The position numbers and the translations under genes are program-made. Below, in pieces: positions 47,653-56,197 of a DNA stretch of 64,000 nt. The stretch lies in NCBI RefSeq assembly GCF_964036645.1, contig NZ_OZ038525.1:2843501-2907500 (forward strand), given 5' to 3'. Positions within the stretch are counted from its first letter, which is position 1. Every line of letters begins with the position of its first letter. The notes beneath the pieces are model-generated. The model was not told the origin of the DNA. It ran no database searches and saw only the letters and a list, made by a program, of their open reading frames with translations. The DNA is from Tenacibaculum sp. 190524A02b. Lineage in GTDB: Bacteria > Bacteroidota > Bacteroidia > Flavobacteriales > Flavobacteriaceae.

Positions 47653-49119
47653 TTATGATTTTTTTAGTTGATTAAAACATCTTTTAACTTCCTCTAAATC
47701 ATCAAAATGAATCCGCTCTCCATTTATTTCTTGATAATTTTCATGCCCTTTTCCTGCAACCAAAATAATATCTCCTTTCTGCGCCAACTTATAAGCCGTT
47801 TTTATTGCTTGCCTCCTATCTAAAATAGACAGTGTTTTTTTATAGTTTTCTCCTGAAACTCCCTTCTCCATTTCATCTATTATCTGTTGTGGATTTTCTG
47901 TTCTTGGGTTATCTGAAGTAAAAATTGCTTGCGAACTTAATTGTGAGGCTATATGTGCCATTTTAGGTCGCTTTGTTTTATCTCTATCTCCACCACAACC
48001 TACTACTGTTATTACATTTTCATTTCCTGTTCTAATATCATTAATCGTCTGTAATACATTTTTCAATGCATCTGGCGTATGCGCATAATCTACAATTGCT
48101 GTTACTGCATCTTCTGATACTTCATACTGAAACCTTCCACTTACACTTTCTAATTGACTAAGCAATCTCAAAACTTCAATATTTTCAACCCCCAACAAAC
48201 TAGCAACTCCATAAATTGCCAATACATTATAAGCATTAAATCCTCCTATTAGTTTTGTCCAAACCTCTACTCCGTTTACCGTTAATAAACTACCAGAAAA
48301 ACTTTTTTCTAAAAGCTTCGCTTTATAGTCTGCTATTGTTTTTAATGCATAGGTATATTTTGACGCTTTGGTATTCTGAAGCATCATTTGTCCATTTTTA
48401 TCATCTATATTCACCAAAGCAAAAGCTGTTTTAGGCAAAGAGTCAAAAAATGTTTTTTTCACATCTCTATACTCAGCAAACGTGTTATGATAATCTAAAT
48501 GATCATGAGACAAATTTGTAAACACACCTCCTACAAAGTTTAACCCTTCCGTTCTCTTTTGGTGTACTCCATGCGAGCTAACCTCCATAAAACAAAATTC
48601 TACCCCAACAGCTACCATCTTTGACAAGTACTTATTAATCACTAATGAGTTTGGTGTTGTATGTGTAGCTTTGTATTCATCTTCATCAACCATTACTTTT
48701 ACAGTTGACAGTAACCCAACTTTATAACCTGCATTCTTAAAAAGTTTATATAATAAAGTGGTTATTGTGGTTTTTCCATTAGTACCGGTTACTCCAACTA
48801 ATTTCAAATTATTAGCTGGATTGTCATAGTAGTTTGCTGCTACAATAGCTAAAGCCTTATCTGAATCATCAACCTCTATATAAACCACATTATCTTGCTT
48901 AACTTCAGGCAATACTTCACAAATAATTGCGGTAGCACCTAGAGCAATAGCTTTTTCTATATAATTATGTCCATCAACAGTTACTCCTTTTTGCGCTACA
49001 AAAAGACTATTTTTAATAACCAACCTACTATCATAATGTATTTCACTTACAGAAGCATTCGTATCTCCTAATATTGAATTTACACTAACCTTATATAATA
49101 TGTCTTTTAATACTTTCAA
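47653..49119 (-). CDS. murE: UDP-MurNAc-tripeptide synthetase (meso-DAP adding)
   Basis: This 488-residue Mur ligase adds the third residue of the stem peptide. The ATP loop is GVTGTNGKTTITTLLYKLF (about 108-126), HTTPNSL is the substrate-binding motif, and IVDYAHTPDAL is the ligase motif. The motif SDNPRTENP contains DNPR, which specifies meso-diaminopimelate rather than lysine. It starts right after ftsI (49120). Confidence 0.96.
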   Translation of the reverse strand: MKVLKDILYKVSVNSILGDTNASVSEIHYDSRLVIKNSLFVAQKGVTVDGHNYIEKAIALGATAIICEVLPEVKQDNVVYIEVDDSDKALAIVAANYYDNPANNLKLVGVTGTNGKTTITTLLYKLFKNAGYKVGLLSTVKVMVDEDEYKATHTTPNSLVINKYLSKMVAVGVEFCFMEVSSHGVHQKRTEGLNFVGGVFTNLSHDHLDYHNTFAEYRDVKKTFFDSLPKTAFALVNIDDKNGQMMLQNTKASKYTYALKTIADYKAKLLEKSFSGSLLTVNGVEVWTKLIGGFNAYNVLAIYGVASLLGVENIEVLRLLSQLESVSGRFQYEVSEDAVTAIVDYAHTPDALKNVLQTINDIRTGNENVITVVGCGGDRDKTKRPKMAHIASQLSSQAIFTSDNPRTENPQQIIDEMEKGVSGENYKKTLSILDRRQAIKTAYKLAQKGDIILVAGKGHENYQEINGERIHFDDLEEVKRCFNQLKKS

Positions 49120-51132
49120 TTACGATAGTTTTAAATACACTTTTGCTCCTTTAGAAACTTTAATTCCTTTTTCTACTGATTGTTCCACTACTTTACCTTT
49201 TCCAATAAACTCAACTTTCAACCCCATATTCTCAAGTAAGGCAATCGCATCCATCCCACTCATCCCTATCACTTTAGGCATAATCGTTTTATATTTCCTT
49301 AATTTCTCATAATAGTTCTGATATTGCTTATCAATTTTAGCATAAGAAATTGTATCTAAAACTTGCTGCTTATTAATTGGAGTAGTTGTATATATTTTCT
49401 GAGCAATTTCTTTAAATATAGGTGCTGCTACCTGCGCTCCATAATAGCCCTTTTCTTTTTTAGGCTCATGAACTACCACAATACAAGAATATTTTGGTTC
49501 ATCTGCAGGAAAAAAACCCGCGAAAGAGGCTACGTATTTTTTATTTGAATAATGTCCATAAACAGTTTTCCCTTTACTATCCTTATGCTTAGGTATCCAT
49601 TTTTTAGCAGTACCCGTTTTACCTGCCATTGAAAAATTAGATGAATAAATATTTTTTGCAGTTCCTTTTTTCACCACATTTTCCATTACTTTACGAACTT
49701 TATTCAAGGTAGTTTGTGAAGCTATCCTTTCTTTTAAAACCTCAGTACCAAAGCTCTTATCCACTTCACTACCTACTCTTAATTCTTTTACAAAATATGG
49801 TCTCACCAATTTACCATCATTTGCTACCGCATTGTAAAAAGCTAAAGTTTGCAAAGGTGTTAATGAAACTCCATAACCCCAAGCCATCCATTCTAACGAA
49901 ATTGGACTCCATGATTTTTCTGATGGATTAGGAATATAAGGCCTTCCTTCTCCTTTTATTTTAACCCCTGTTTGCTTATCTAATCCAAATGATTTTAATT
50001 TCTTTATAAATTTCTGAGGTTTTTTGTCATAATGCTTTCTTATTACTTTAACAATTCCAACATTAGACGACACCTCAAAGACTCTTCCCAAAGACACTTT
50101 CCCATAACCTCCCGCTCTACTATCCTCTACCTTTCTATTATTAATAAATATCTTTCCTCTTTCACAATCAACCACCGTAGATGTATCTGCCATTTTATCA
50201 TCTAAAGCCGCCATAAGACTAGCCAACTTAAATGTTGAGCCTGGCTCATGACTCTCCCAAACCGCATAATTCCTCTTCTCATAATACCTCCCTTTTGAGG
50301 TTCTTCCTAAATTTGAGATCGCCTTAATTTTACCGGTTTCTACTTCCATTACTACAGCACAACCGTGATCTGCTTCAAAATATTCTAATTGTTTCAATAA
50401 AGCATGATGTGTAATATCTTGAATATTCACATCAATTGTTGTTATAATATCATGACCATCAATTGGTTCTTTTTCATTCACATCATTTATTGGCTTCCAT
50501 TGCCCTTTCGCTATTTTTTGTTTTAATCTCCATCCATTTTCTCCTTGCATATATTTTGCGAAAGCCCCTTCTATACCAGCTCCTCCTCTATAATCATCAT
50601 ACCCAATTGTTCTTTCTGCTATTTTACCTATAGGATGTACTCTAACTGTTTGCTGTTCTGCTATAAATCCACCTTTATAAACACCTAGATTAAATATTGG
50701 AAATGTTTTCATTTTGGCATAATCATTATAACCAACACTTCTAGCAATTAACAAGTACCTGTTTTTTCTCTTTCTTGCATTTCTTAATTTTTTTTGATAA
50801 TAATCAACCGATTTTCCAAACAAATCTGACAATGATTCTGACAACGCTCTAATCTCTCTTTCAAAAACACCTGATTCTACTGACATCACATCCATCCTAA
50901 TAGTAAACTTAGACATTGATGTAGCTAATAAATTTCCATCCGAAGCATAAACATTACCTCTATTAGCAAAAATAGTATCATTTCTAACCGTTTTTTCCAG
51001 AGATAACTTTCTGTATTTTTCTCCTTCTATATATTGAAGTTTAAAGATTCTAAAAATAATAACCACAAAAAAAAGCGTCATTAAAATCACTACTATATAT
51101 AGTTTATTTAATATGCCTTTTTTTACTACCAT
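49120..51132 (-). CDS. ftsI: Division transpeptidase FtsI (PBP3-like) with C-terminal PASTA domain
   Basis: This 670-residue class B penicillin-binding protein crosslinks septal peptidoglycan. An N-terminal membrane helix (about 10-30) precedes the dimerisation domain. The transpeptidase domain carries the three active-site motifs: STFK (in PGSTFKLASL), SSN (in EVSSNVGIVKV) and KTG (in MAGKTGTAKKW). The last 55 residues form one PASTA domain (MPKVIGMSGMDAIALLENMG), which E. coli FtsI lacks. It lies 15 bp after the FtsL-like gene. Confidence 0.95.
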   Translation of the reverse strand: MVVKKGILNKLYIVVILMTLFFVVIIFRIFKLQYIEGEKYRKLSLEKTVRNDTIFANRGNVYASDGNLLATSMSKFTIRMDVMSVESGVFEREIRALSESLSDLFGKSVDYYQKKLRNARKRKNRYLLIARSVGYNDYAKMKTFPIFNLGVYKGGFIAEQQTVRVHPIGKIAERTIGYDDYRGGAGIEGAFAKYMQGENGWRLKQKIAKGQWKPINDVNEKEPIDGHDIITTIDVNIQDITHHALLKQLEYFEADHGCAVVMEVETGKIKAISNLGRTSKGRYYEKRNYAVWESHEPGSTFKLASLMAALDDKMADTSTVVDCERGKIFINNRKVEDSRAGGYGKVSLGRVFEVSSNVGIVKVIRKHYDKKPQKFIKKLKSFGLDKQTGVKIKGEGRPYIPNPSEKSWSPISLEWMAWGYGVSLTPLQTLAFYNAVANDGKLVRPYFVKELRVGSEVDKSFGTEVLKERIASQTTLNKVRKVMENVVKKGTAKNIYSSNFSMAGKTGTAKKWIPKHKDSKGKTVYGHYSNKKYVASFAGFFPADEPKYSCIVVVHEPKKEKGYYGAQVAAPIFKEIAQKIYTTTPINKQQVLDTISYAKIDKQYQNYYEKLRKYKTIMPKVIGMSGMDAIALLENMGLKVEFIGKGKVVEQSVEKGIKVSKGAKVYLKLS

Positions 51133-51147
51133 CTTTTACTCTATTCT

Positions 51148-51471
51148 TTATTTAACGGTTACTTTTATTTTTTTAGGCGGCTTTTTTGCTGGTTTAAGCC
51201 CTTTTATTTTTACTTTTTTCCGAATACTACTCTCCAACTTCATCCGCATTAACGTAGTACTCGTATCAACATATTCTGCCCTTAGCCGTCTTTTCTCTTT
51301 ATTAAGCTCTGCTATTTTAACTACTTTAGCATCTACCTGATGAGCACTAGAAATCATAATAAGTAATAGCGCAACTACAAATATTAAAATCCTCCAGTTT
51401 TTAAAAGCACTCTCATCTGTAAGAAAACTACCACGTAAAACATCATATACACTTTTCTTAACCTTTGACAT
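51148..51471 (-). CDS. ftsL: FtsL-like small division protein
   Basis: This 107-residue bitopic protein has a cytoplasmic N-terminus (1-26), one hydrophobic helix (ILIFVVALLLIMISSA, about 28-44) and a coiled-coil-like periplasmic part with heptad leucines (VVKIAELNKEKRRLRAEYVD). The C-terminus is Lys/Pro-rich. FtsL proteins share little sequence; the call rests on topology, size and its position between rsmH and ftsI. It lies 7 bp after rsmH. Confidence 0.8.
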   Translation of the reverse strand: MSKVKKSVYDVLRGSFLTDESAFKNWRILIFVVALLLIMISSAHQVDAKVVKIAELNKEKRRLRAEYVDTSTTLMRMKLESSIRKKVKIKGLKPAKKPPKKIKVTVK

Positions 51472-51478
51472 ACTTTTA

Positions 51479-52375
51479 TTACTTTAAAGTTGCTACTCTT
51501 AATTTAGCACTTCTAGCCCTATTATTTTCTTTTATCTCTTTAGCTGTAGGTATTATTAACTTCCCTACTTTTTTTAATGGCTCATTGGTATTCCCAAAAA
51601 AATCCTTTTCTGGCTCACCACTAAACAAACCTGTTCTAATAAACCTTTTCACTAATCTATCCTCTAATGAATGATATGAAATCACACTTAACCTACCTTC
51701 TTCACTTAACAAACTTGGCATCTGCTCCAAAAACTCTTTCAACACCTCCAACTCTTGATTCACCTCTATGCGTACCGCTTGAAATATTTGTGCTAAAATC
51801 TTATGTTCTTTTGCTTTTGGCAAAAAACGACTCAACACTTCTTTCAACTGAAAACTAGTTTTTATCTCTGCTTCTTCTCTTGATGCTACAATTGTTTTTG
51901 CCAACACTCTTGCATTTCTAAGCTCACCATATAAATACAACACATCCGCCAAACGACTTTCCTCATATTTATTTACAACCTCCCAAGCAGTTAACTTAGA
52001 CTTTTGATCCATCCTCATATCCAAATCCGCATCAAACCTTGTAGAAAACCCTCTTTCAGCTGCGTCAAATTGATGAGAAGAAACACCTAAGTCTGCCAAA
52101 ACACCATCCACCTTCTTCACACCATAAAAGCGTAAAAACCTAGATATAAACCTAAAATTCTCACCTATCAACACAAACCTTTCATCATCAATCTTATTAC
52201 TATGCGCATCAGGATCCTGATCAAAAGCAAACAATCTCCCTTTCTCTCCCAACCTACTGAGAATCTCTCTCGAATGTCCGCCACCACCAAAGGTCACATC
52301 TACATACACTCCATCCTCTTTTATATTAAGCGCATCTACACTTTCTTCCAACAACACTGGATTATGATAATTCAT
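51479..52375 (-). CDS. rsmH: 16S rRNA (cytosine-1402-N4)-methyltransferase
   Basis: This 298-residue SAM-dependent enzyme methylates N4 of C1402 in 16S rRNA. The SAM site is VDVTFGGGGHSREILSRLG, followed by the family motifs GVLADLGVSSHQFD and RGFSTRFDADLDMRMDQ, and LSVISYHSLEDRLVKRF near the C-terminus. It overlaps mraZ by 14 bp, the standard arrangement at the head of dcw clusters. Confidence 0.96.
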   Translation of the reverse strand: MNYHNPVLLEESVDALNIKEDGVYVDVTFGGGGHSREILSRLGEKGRLFAFDQDPDAHSNKIDDERFVLIGENFRFISRFLRFYGVKKVDGVLADLGVSSHQFDAAERGFSTRFDADLDMRMDQKSKLTAWEVVNKYEESRLADVLYLYGELRNARVLAKTIVASREEAEIKTSFQLKEVLSRFLPKAKEHKILAQIFQAVRIEVNQELEVLKEFLEQMPSLLSEEGRLSVISYHSLEDRLVKRFIRTGLFSGEPEKDFFGNTNEPLKKVGKLIIPTAKEIKENNRARSAKLRVATLK

Positions 52376-52829
52376 CTTCTTCTATATTTCCCATCACCTC
52401 TTCTGCTAAATCCGCAAAATCAACAACAGCATCATCAATAATTTTCTCGTATTCTTCTTTATCCCAAATCTCTATTATATTTACTGCAGACGATAACACA
52501 ATCTCTTTTTTCAACCCAGCAAACTGGCATAAGTCTTTAGGTACCAATATCCTCCCTGATGCATCAACCTCTACCAACTTCACCCCAGCAGTAAACCTTC
52601 TTATAAAATCATTATTCTTCTTAACAAACCGGTTCAATTTATTTATTTTCGCCATCACCAAATTCCATTCCTGCATAGGATATAACTCTAAGCAAGACTG
52701 AAAAACAGACCTTTTCAACACAAACCCCTCTTGAAGAACAGCAGACAACTGCTTCTTGTAGGCTGAAGAAACCATAAGCCTACCCTTGGCATCCATCTTA
52801 CATTCATATGTCCCAATTAGGTTAATCAC
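52362..52829 (-). CDS. mraZ: Transcriptional regulator MraZ, GTG start
   Basis: This 155-residue protein has two SpoVT/AbrB-type DNA-binding repeats: GTYECKMDAKGRLMVSSAYKK near the N-terminus and VEVDASGRILVPKDLCQFAGL. In other bacteria MraZ controls its own dcw operon by binding repeats upstream. The GTG at 52829 gives the expected short N-terminus (VINLIGTYECK). An ATG 45 bp upstream would overlap the operator repeats and add a hydrophobic stretch (MVFFLYFWCKLL) that is really promoter DNA. It is the first gene of the minus-strand dcw cluster. Confidence 0.93.
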   Translation of the reverse strand: MINLIGTYECKMDAKGRLMVSSAYKKQLSAVLQEGFVLKRSVFQSCLELYPMQEWNLVMAKINKLNRFVKKNNDFIRRFTAGVKLVEVDASGRILVPKDLCQFAGLKKEIVLSSAVNIIEIWDKEEYEKIIDDAVVDFADLAEEVMGNIEEDELS

Positions 52830-52851
52830 ACAACAAATTAATAGTTTGCAC

Positions 52852-52859
52852 CAAAAATA
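52852..52859 (-). promoter_or_regulatory. Candidate -7 element (TATTTTTG) of the dcw operon
   Basis: This exact TAnnTTTG match on the minus strand lies 22 bp upstream of the mraZ GTG. The -33 region falls over the MraZ-box repeats, so MraZ binding would compete with or adjust RNA polymerase binding. Confidence 0.55.
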
Positions 52860-52870
52860 TAAAAAAAATA

Positions 52871-52897
52871 CCACTTTTTACCACTTTCCCCCACTTT
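52871..52897 (-). promoter_or_regulatory. MraZ-box-like operator: three AAAGTGG repeats, 10-bp period
   Basis: CCACTTT occurs at 52871, 52881 and 52891 on the plus strand, that is AAAGTGG three times in phase on the coding strand. Known MraZ operators are direct repeats with a 10-bp period: TGGG-type in E. coli and AAAGTG-type in mollicutes. The position, just upstream of the -7 box, fits autoregulation. Confidence 0.8.
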
Positions 52898-52999
52898 GTT
52901 AATAAGTTTTACCGCTCTACTTAACTTACTGACTAAAAACACATTGACCTACAACAGCATATAGCAAATAATAAAAATGAAAATGTGCTAAAAAAAAAC

Positions 53000-53007
53000 T
53001 ACATTTG
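53000..53007 (+). promoter_or_regulatory. Candidate -7 element (TACATTTG) for the alpha/beta-hydrolase gene
   Basis: This exact TAnnTTTG match lies 25 bp before the ATG at 53033. The TTG box is not clear. It would drive the plus-strand run of genes from the hydrolase onward, divergent from dcw. Confidence 0.5.
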
Positions 53008-53032
53008 TCGTTGAGTCAAATCAAACTTTTTT

Positions 53033-53797
53033 ATGACTGAATTTTTAAAAAAAGAAGGCAAATTTACATACGCAGAAGCTGGAGAAGGCAGACCAATTAT
53101 TGTTTTACACGGGCTCATGGGGGCATTGAGTAATTTTGACGCGACTTTTGATTATTTCTCAAAAAAAGGATATCAAGTTTTTATCCCTGAACTTCCTTTA
53201 TACACACTACCTTTAATAAAAACAAACGTTAAGAACCTAGCTAAATTTCTACATGAGTTTATTGAACTTAAGGGTTTAAAAGATGTTGTATTATTAGGTA
53301 ATTCTCTTGGCGGACATATAGCTTTATATTATATCAAACATTATCCTCAAGATATTTCAGCATTAGTATTGACAGGTAGCTCTGGTTTATATGAAAACTC
53401 TATGGGAAATAACTACCCTAGAAGAGGCGATAAAGAGTTTGTAAGAACAAAAACTCGTGATGTTTTCTATGATCCTGAGATTGCTACTGATGAACTTGTA
53501 GATCAAGTTTATGACGTAATTAATGACAGAAATTCTCTTGTAAGAACTTTAGCTATTGCTAAAAGTGCTGTACGTCATAATATGGCTAAAGACTTGCCTA
53601 ACATGCAACAACCTACATGTTTGATATGGGGAAAACAGGATACCGTTACTCCACCTGAAGTTGCTGAAGATTTCCATAAGTTGTTACCAGATTCAGATTT
53701 ATACTGGATTGATAAATGTGGACATGCTGCGATGATGGAAACACCAGAGGAATTTAATAATGTTTTAGAACAATGGTTAACTAACCGTAATTTATAA
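53033..53797 (+). CDS. Alpha/beta-fold hydrolase
   Basis: This 254-residue cytosolic hydrolase has oxyanion motif HGLMG (26-30), nucleophile Ser91 in LLGNSLGGH, the acid in GKQDTVTPPE (about 207) and catalytic His in DKCGHAAMMETPEEF (about 235). The substrate is not known; the fold covers esterases, lipases and C-C hydrolases. It starts a plus-strand cluster, with engB following 11 bp downstream. The divergent dcw promoter lies about 200 bp upstream. Confidence 0.88.
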   Translation: MTEFLKKEGKFTYAEAGEGRPIIVLHGLMGALSNFDATFDYFSKKGYQVFIPELPLYTLPLIKTNVKNLAKFLHEFIELKGLKDVVLLGNSLGGHIALYYIKHYPQDISALVLTGSSGLYENSMGNNYPRRGDKEFVRTKTRDVFYDPEIATDELVDQVYDVINDRNSLVRTLAIAKSAVRHNMAKDLPNMQQPTCLIWGKQDTVTPPEVAEDFHKLLPDSDLYWIDKCGHAAMMETPEEFNNVLEQWLTNRNL

Positions 53798-53808
53798 ACT
53801 TTCATTCC

Positions 53809-54420
53809 ATGAAAATTAAATCAGCTGAATTTGTGATGAGTAACACAAATGTTACTAAATGTCCAAAAGACAGGATTCCTGAGTATGCATTTATTGGACG
53901 CTCAAACGTTGGGAAATCATCATTAATTAATATGTTGATGGAGCGTAAAGATTTAGCTAAAACATCAGGAAAACCGGGAAAGACTCAGCTTATTAACCAC
54001 TTTAAAATCAATAATGAATGGTTTTTAGTAGATTTACCAGGATATGGATATGCTAAGGTTTCCAAAAAGAAACGAACTATTTTTCAATACTTTATTGAAA
54101 ACTACTTTAGAGAGCGCGAACAATTGGTGTGTACTTTTGTTTTAATTGACAGCCGTCATGATCCTCAAAAAATTGATTTGGACTTTATGCGCTTCTTGGG
54201 TGAAAATCAAATTCCTTTTTGTATTGTTTTCACGAAAGCTGATAAGTTGGGTAGTTCTAAACTTAACAAACAAATTACCTCTTACAAGAAGAAACTTTTA
54301 AATACTTGGGAAACATTACCTACCTCTTTTATTACGTCTTCTTCAACAGGTTTTGGTAGAGATGAGTTTTTAAGTTTTGTTCAGCAAATAAATCAAGATG
54401 TTGCTGAAAATTTTAAATAA
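53809..54420 (+). CDS. engB: Ribosome-biogenesis GTPase EngB/YsxC
   Basis: This 203-residue GTPase assists assembly of the 50S subunit. The G1 loop GRSNVGKSSLINML starts at residue 30, followed by G2/switch KPGKTQLINHF, G3 DLPGYGYAKV and G4 TKADK. Length is typical. It lies 11 bp after the hydrolase gene and 26 bp before the pseudouridine synthase, so a shared transcript is likely. Confidence 0.95.
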   Translation: MKIKSAEFVMSNTNVTKCPKDRIPEYAFIGRSNVGKSSLINMLMERKDLAKTSGKPGKTQLINHFKINNEWFLVDLPGYGYAKVSKKKRTIFQYFIENYFREREQLVCTFVLIDSRHDPQKIDLDFMRFLGENQIPFCIVFTKADKLGSSKLNKQITSYKKKLLNTWETLPTSFITSSSTGFGRDEFLSFVQQINQDVAENFK

Positions 54421-54446
54421 AGTTACTATTTGCTCAAAATAACGGT

Positions 54447-55133
54447 ATGCACTCAACAAAAGAAAATCTTCAAGTTTTACATGAAGATAATCACTTAATA
54501 ATTATTAATAAAAGAGCAGGCGATATTACCCAAGGTGATAAAACTGGAGATAAACCATTAAGTGATATTGTAAAAGAGTACATTAAAGATAAATATAATA
54601 AGCCTGGCAATGTATTTTTAGGAACGGTTCATCGTTTAGATCGTCCTACTTCTGGTATTGTGATTTATGCCCGAACCTCAAAAGCATTAGAACGTTTAAA
54701 TAAAATGCTTAGAGATAAAACCATAAAAAAAACATATTGGGCAATAGTAAAAAATACTCCCCCTAAAAAACAAGACACTTTGATAAATTTCTTGAAAAAG
54801 AATCCTAAAAACAACAAATCATTTGTTCACAAAAAAGAAATTCAAGGTAGTAAACAAGCCGTTCTTCACTATAAAACCATAAAAAAATTAGACAATTACA
54901 CCTTATTAGAAATTGATTTAGAAACAGGAAGGCACCATCAAATACGCACACAATTATCTCATATTGGTTGTATTATTAAAGGAGATTTAAAATATGGTTT
55001 TAATAGAAGTAATAAAGATGGTAGTATTCATTTACATGCAAGAAAAATTAAATTTACACACCCAGTTAGTAAGGAGTTAATTTCTATCACCTCACCACCT
55101 CCTATTGACCCTATTTGGGATGCTTGTCTGTAA
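54447..55133 (+). CDS. RluA-family pseudouridine synthase
   Basis: This 228-residue enzyme has the RluA catalytic motif GTVHRLDRPTSGIVIYARTS with Asp65, and the later ETGRHHQIRTQLSHIGC motif that recognises RNA. There is no S4 domain, so it is a short member acting on rRNA or tRNA; the exact site is unknown. It sits between engB (26 bp upstream) and the alkane monooxygenase gene (27 bp downstream). Confidence 0.9.
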   Translation: MHSTKENLQVLHEDNHLIIINKRAGDITQGDKTGDKPLSDIVKEYIKDKYNKPGNVFLGTVHRLDRPTSGIVIYARTSKALERLNKMLRDKTIKKTYWAIVKNTPPKKQDTLINFLKKNPKNNKSFVHKKEIQGSKQAVLHYKTIKKLDNYTLLEIDLETGRHHQIRTQLSHIGCIIKGDLKYGFNRSNKDGSIHLHARKIKFTHPVSKELISITSPPPIDPIWDACL

Positions 55134-55160
55134 TTCGTATATTTAGGGAAATTTCTTCCA

Positions 55161-56192
55161 ATGAAAGCCCTTAAATACGTATCTATTTTAATCTTACCTA
55201 TTACCGTGTGTGTATCATTTACACATTCAGGGTGGCTTACATTTTTACCTTTAATAACTTTTTTTGGTTTTGTTCCATTATTTGAGTTTCTTTTTAAACC
55301 TGACAAAAGAAATTTTAGTAAAGAAGAAGAAATAAAGGAAAAAGGAAATAAGCTATATTCCTATATCTTATATTCTACTGTTCCAATTCAGCTATTTTTT
55401 TTAATTTGGTTTATATTTTTGATGCAAAACACTGAGATTTTCTCTATAAATACTTTAGGAAAAATTTTTGCCATGGGGTTAATGTGCGGCGTTATAGGAA
55501 TTAATGTTGGTCATGAATTAGGTCATCGTAACAATAGATTGGATGAATTTTTAGGCGAACTATTATTGCTTACCTCCTTGAACACTCATTTTTTACCTTA
55601 CCATAATGCAGGACACCATTTTAATGTTGCAACCCCAAATGACGCAGCTACAGCTAGAAAAAATGAAATTGTCTATCTATTTTGGTTTCGTTCACATTTC
55701 CAAAGCTACTATCAAGCTTGGCAATTAGAAAATAAACGATTAAAAAACACAAACAGAACTTGGCTACATTACCAAAACAGAATGGTTATATACACCTTAT
55801 GTAATTTAGTATTACTAGGTAGTATCTTATACTTTTTCGGGTTTTCTTCATTTGTTTCTTTTATCATTTCCTCTGTTATAGGAATATTATTACTAGAAAC
55901 TGTAAATTATATAGAACATTACGGACTCTTACGTAAAAAAAACGAACGTGGTAGATATGAAAGAGTAAAAAGAACACATTCATGGAACTCAGATCATGTT
56001 ATTGGAAAAATAATGCTATTTAACTTATCAAGACACTCAGATCACCATTACAATGGAAGCAAACATTATCAACTACTAAAATCATTACCAGAAAGTCCAC
56101 AAATGCCCACTGGTTACCCTGGAATGATGTTAATTGCATTACTTCCACCTCTATGGTTTTCAATAATGAATAAAAAACTACAAGAACTATAA
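55161..56192 (+). CDS. AlkB-type membrane alkane 1-monooxygenase
   Basis: This 343-residue di-iron integral-membrane oxygenase would hydroxylate the terminal carbon of an alkyl chain. It has about six hydrophobic segments and the full set of family motifs: HELGHR (118-123), HNAGHH (148-153), the NYIEHYGL signature, and LSRHSDHHYNGSKHYQLL near 290-307. It is shorter than well-studied AlkB proteins (about 400 residues). No rubredoxin gene is next to it. An aldehyde dehydrogenase starts 5 bp downstream, fitting alcohol/aldehyde oxidation. The native substrate may be an alkane or another alkyl compound. Confidence 0.88.
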   Translation: MKALKYVSILILPITVCVSFTHSGWLTFLPLITFFGFVPLFEFLFKPDKRNFSKEEEIKEKGNKLYSYILYSTVPIQLFFLIWFIFLMQNTEIFSINTLGKIFAMGLMCGVIGINVGHELGHRNNRLDEFLGELLLLTSLNTHFLPYHNAGHHFNVATPNDAATARKNEIVYLFWFRSHFQSYYQAWQLENKRLKNTNRTWLHYQNRMVIYTLCNLVLLGSILYFFGFSSFVSFIISSVIGILLLETVNYIEHYGLLRKKNERGRYERVKRTHSWNSDHVIGKIMLFNLSRHSDHHYNGSKHYQLLKSLPESPQMPTGYPGMMLIALLPPLWFSIMNKKLQEL

Positions 56193-56197
56193 ATAGA

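Noticed and set aside
52830..52874. Upstream ATG for mraZ adding a hydrophobic N-terminus (MVFFLYFWCK)
   Set aside because: This segment overlaps the -7 box and the MraZ-box repeats, and family N-termini start near GTYECK; the GTG at 52829 fits.
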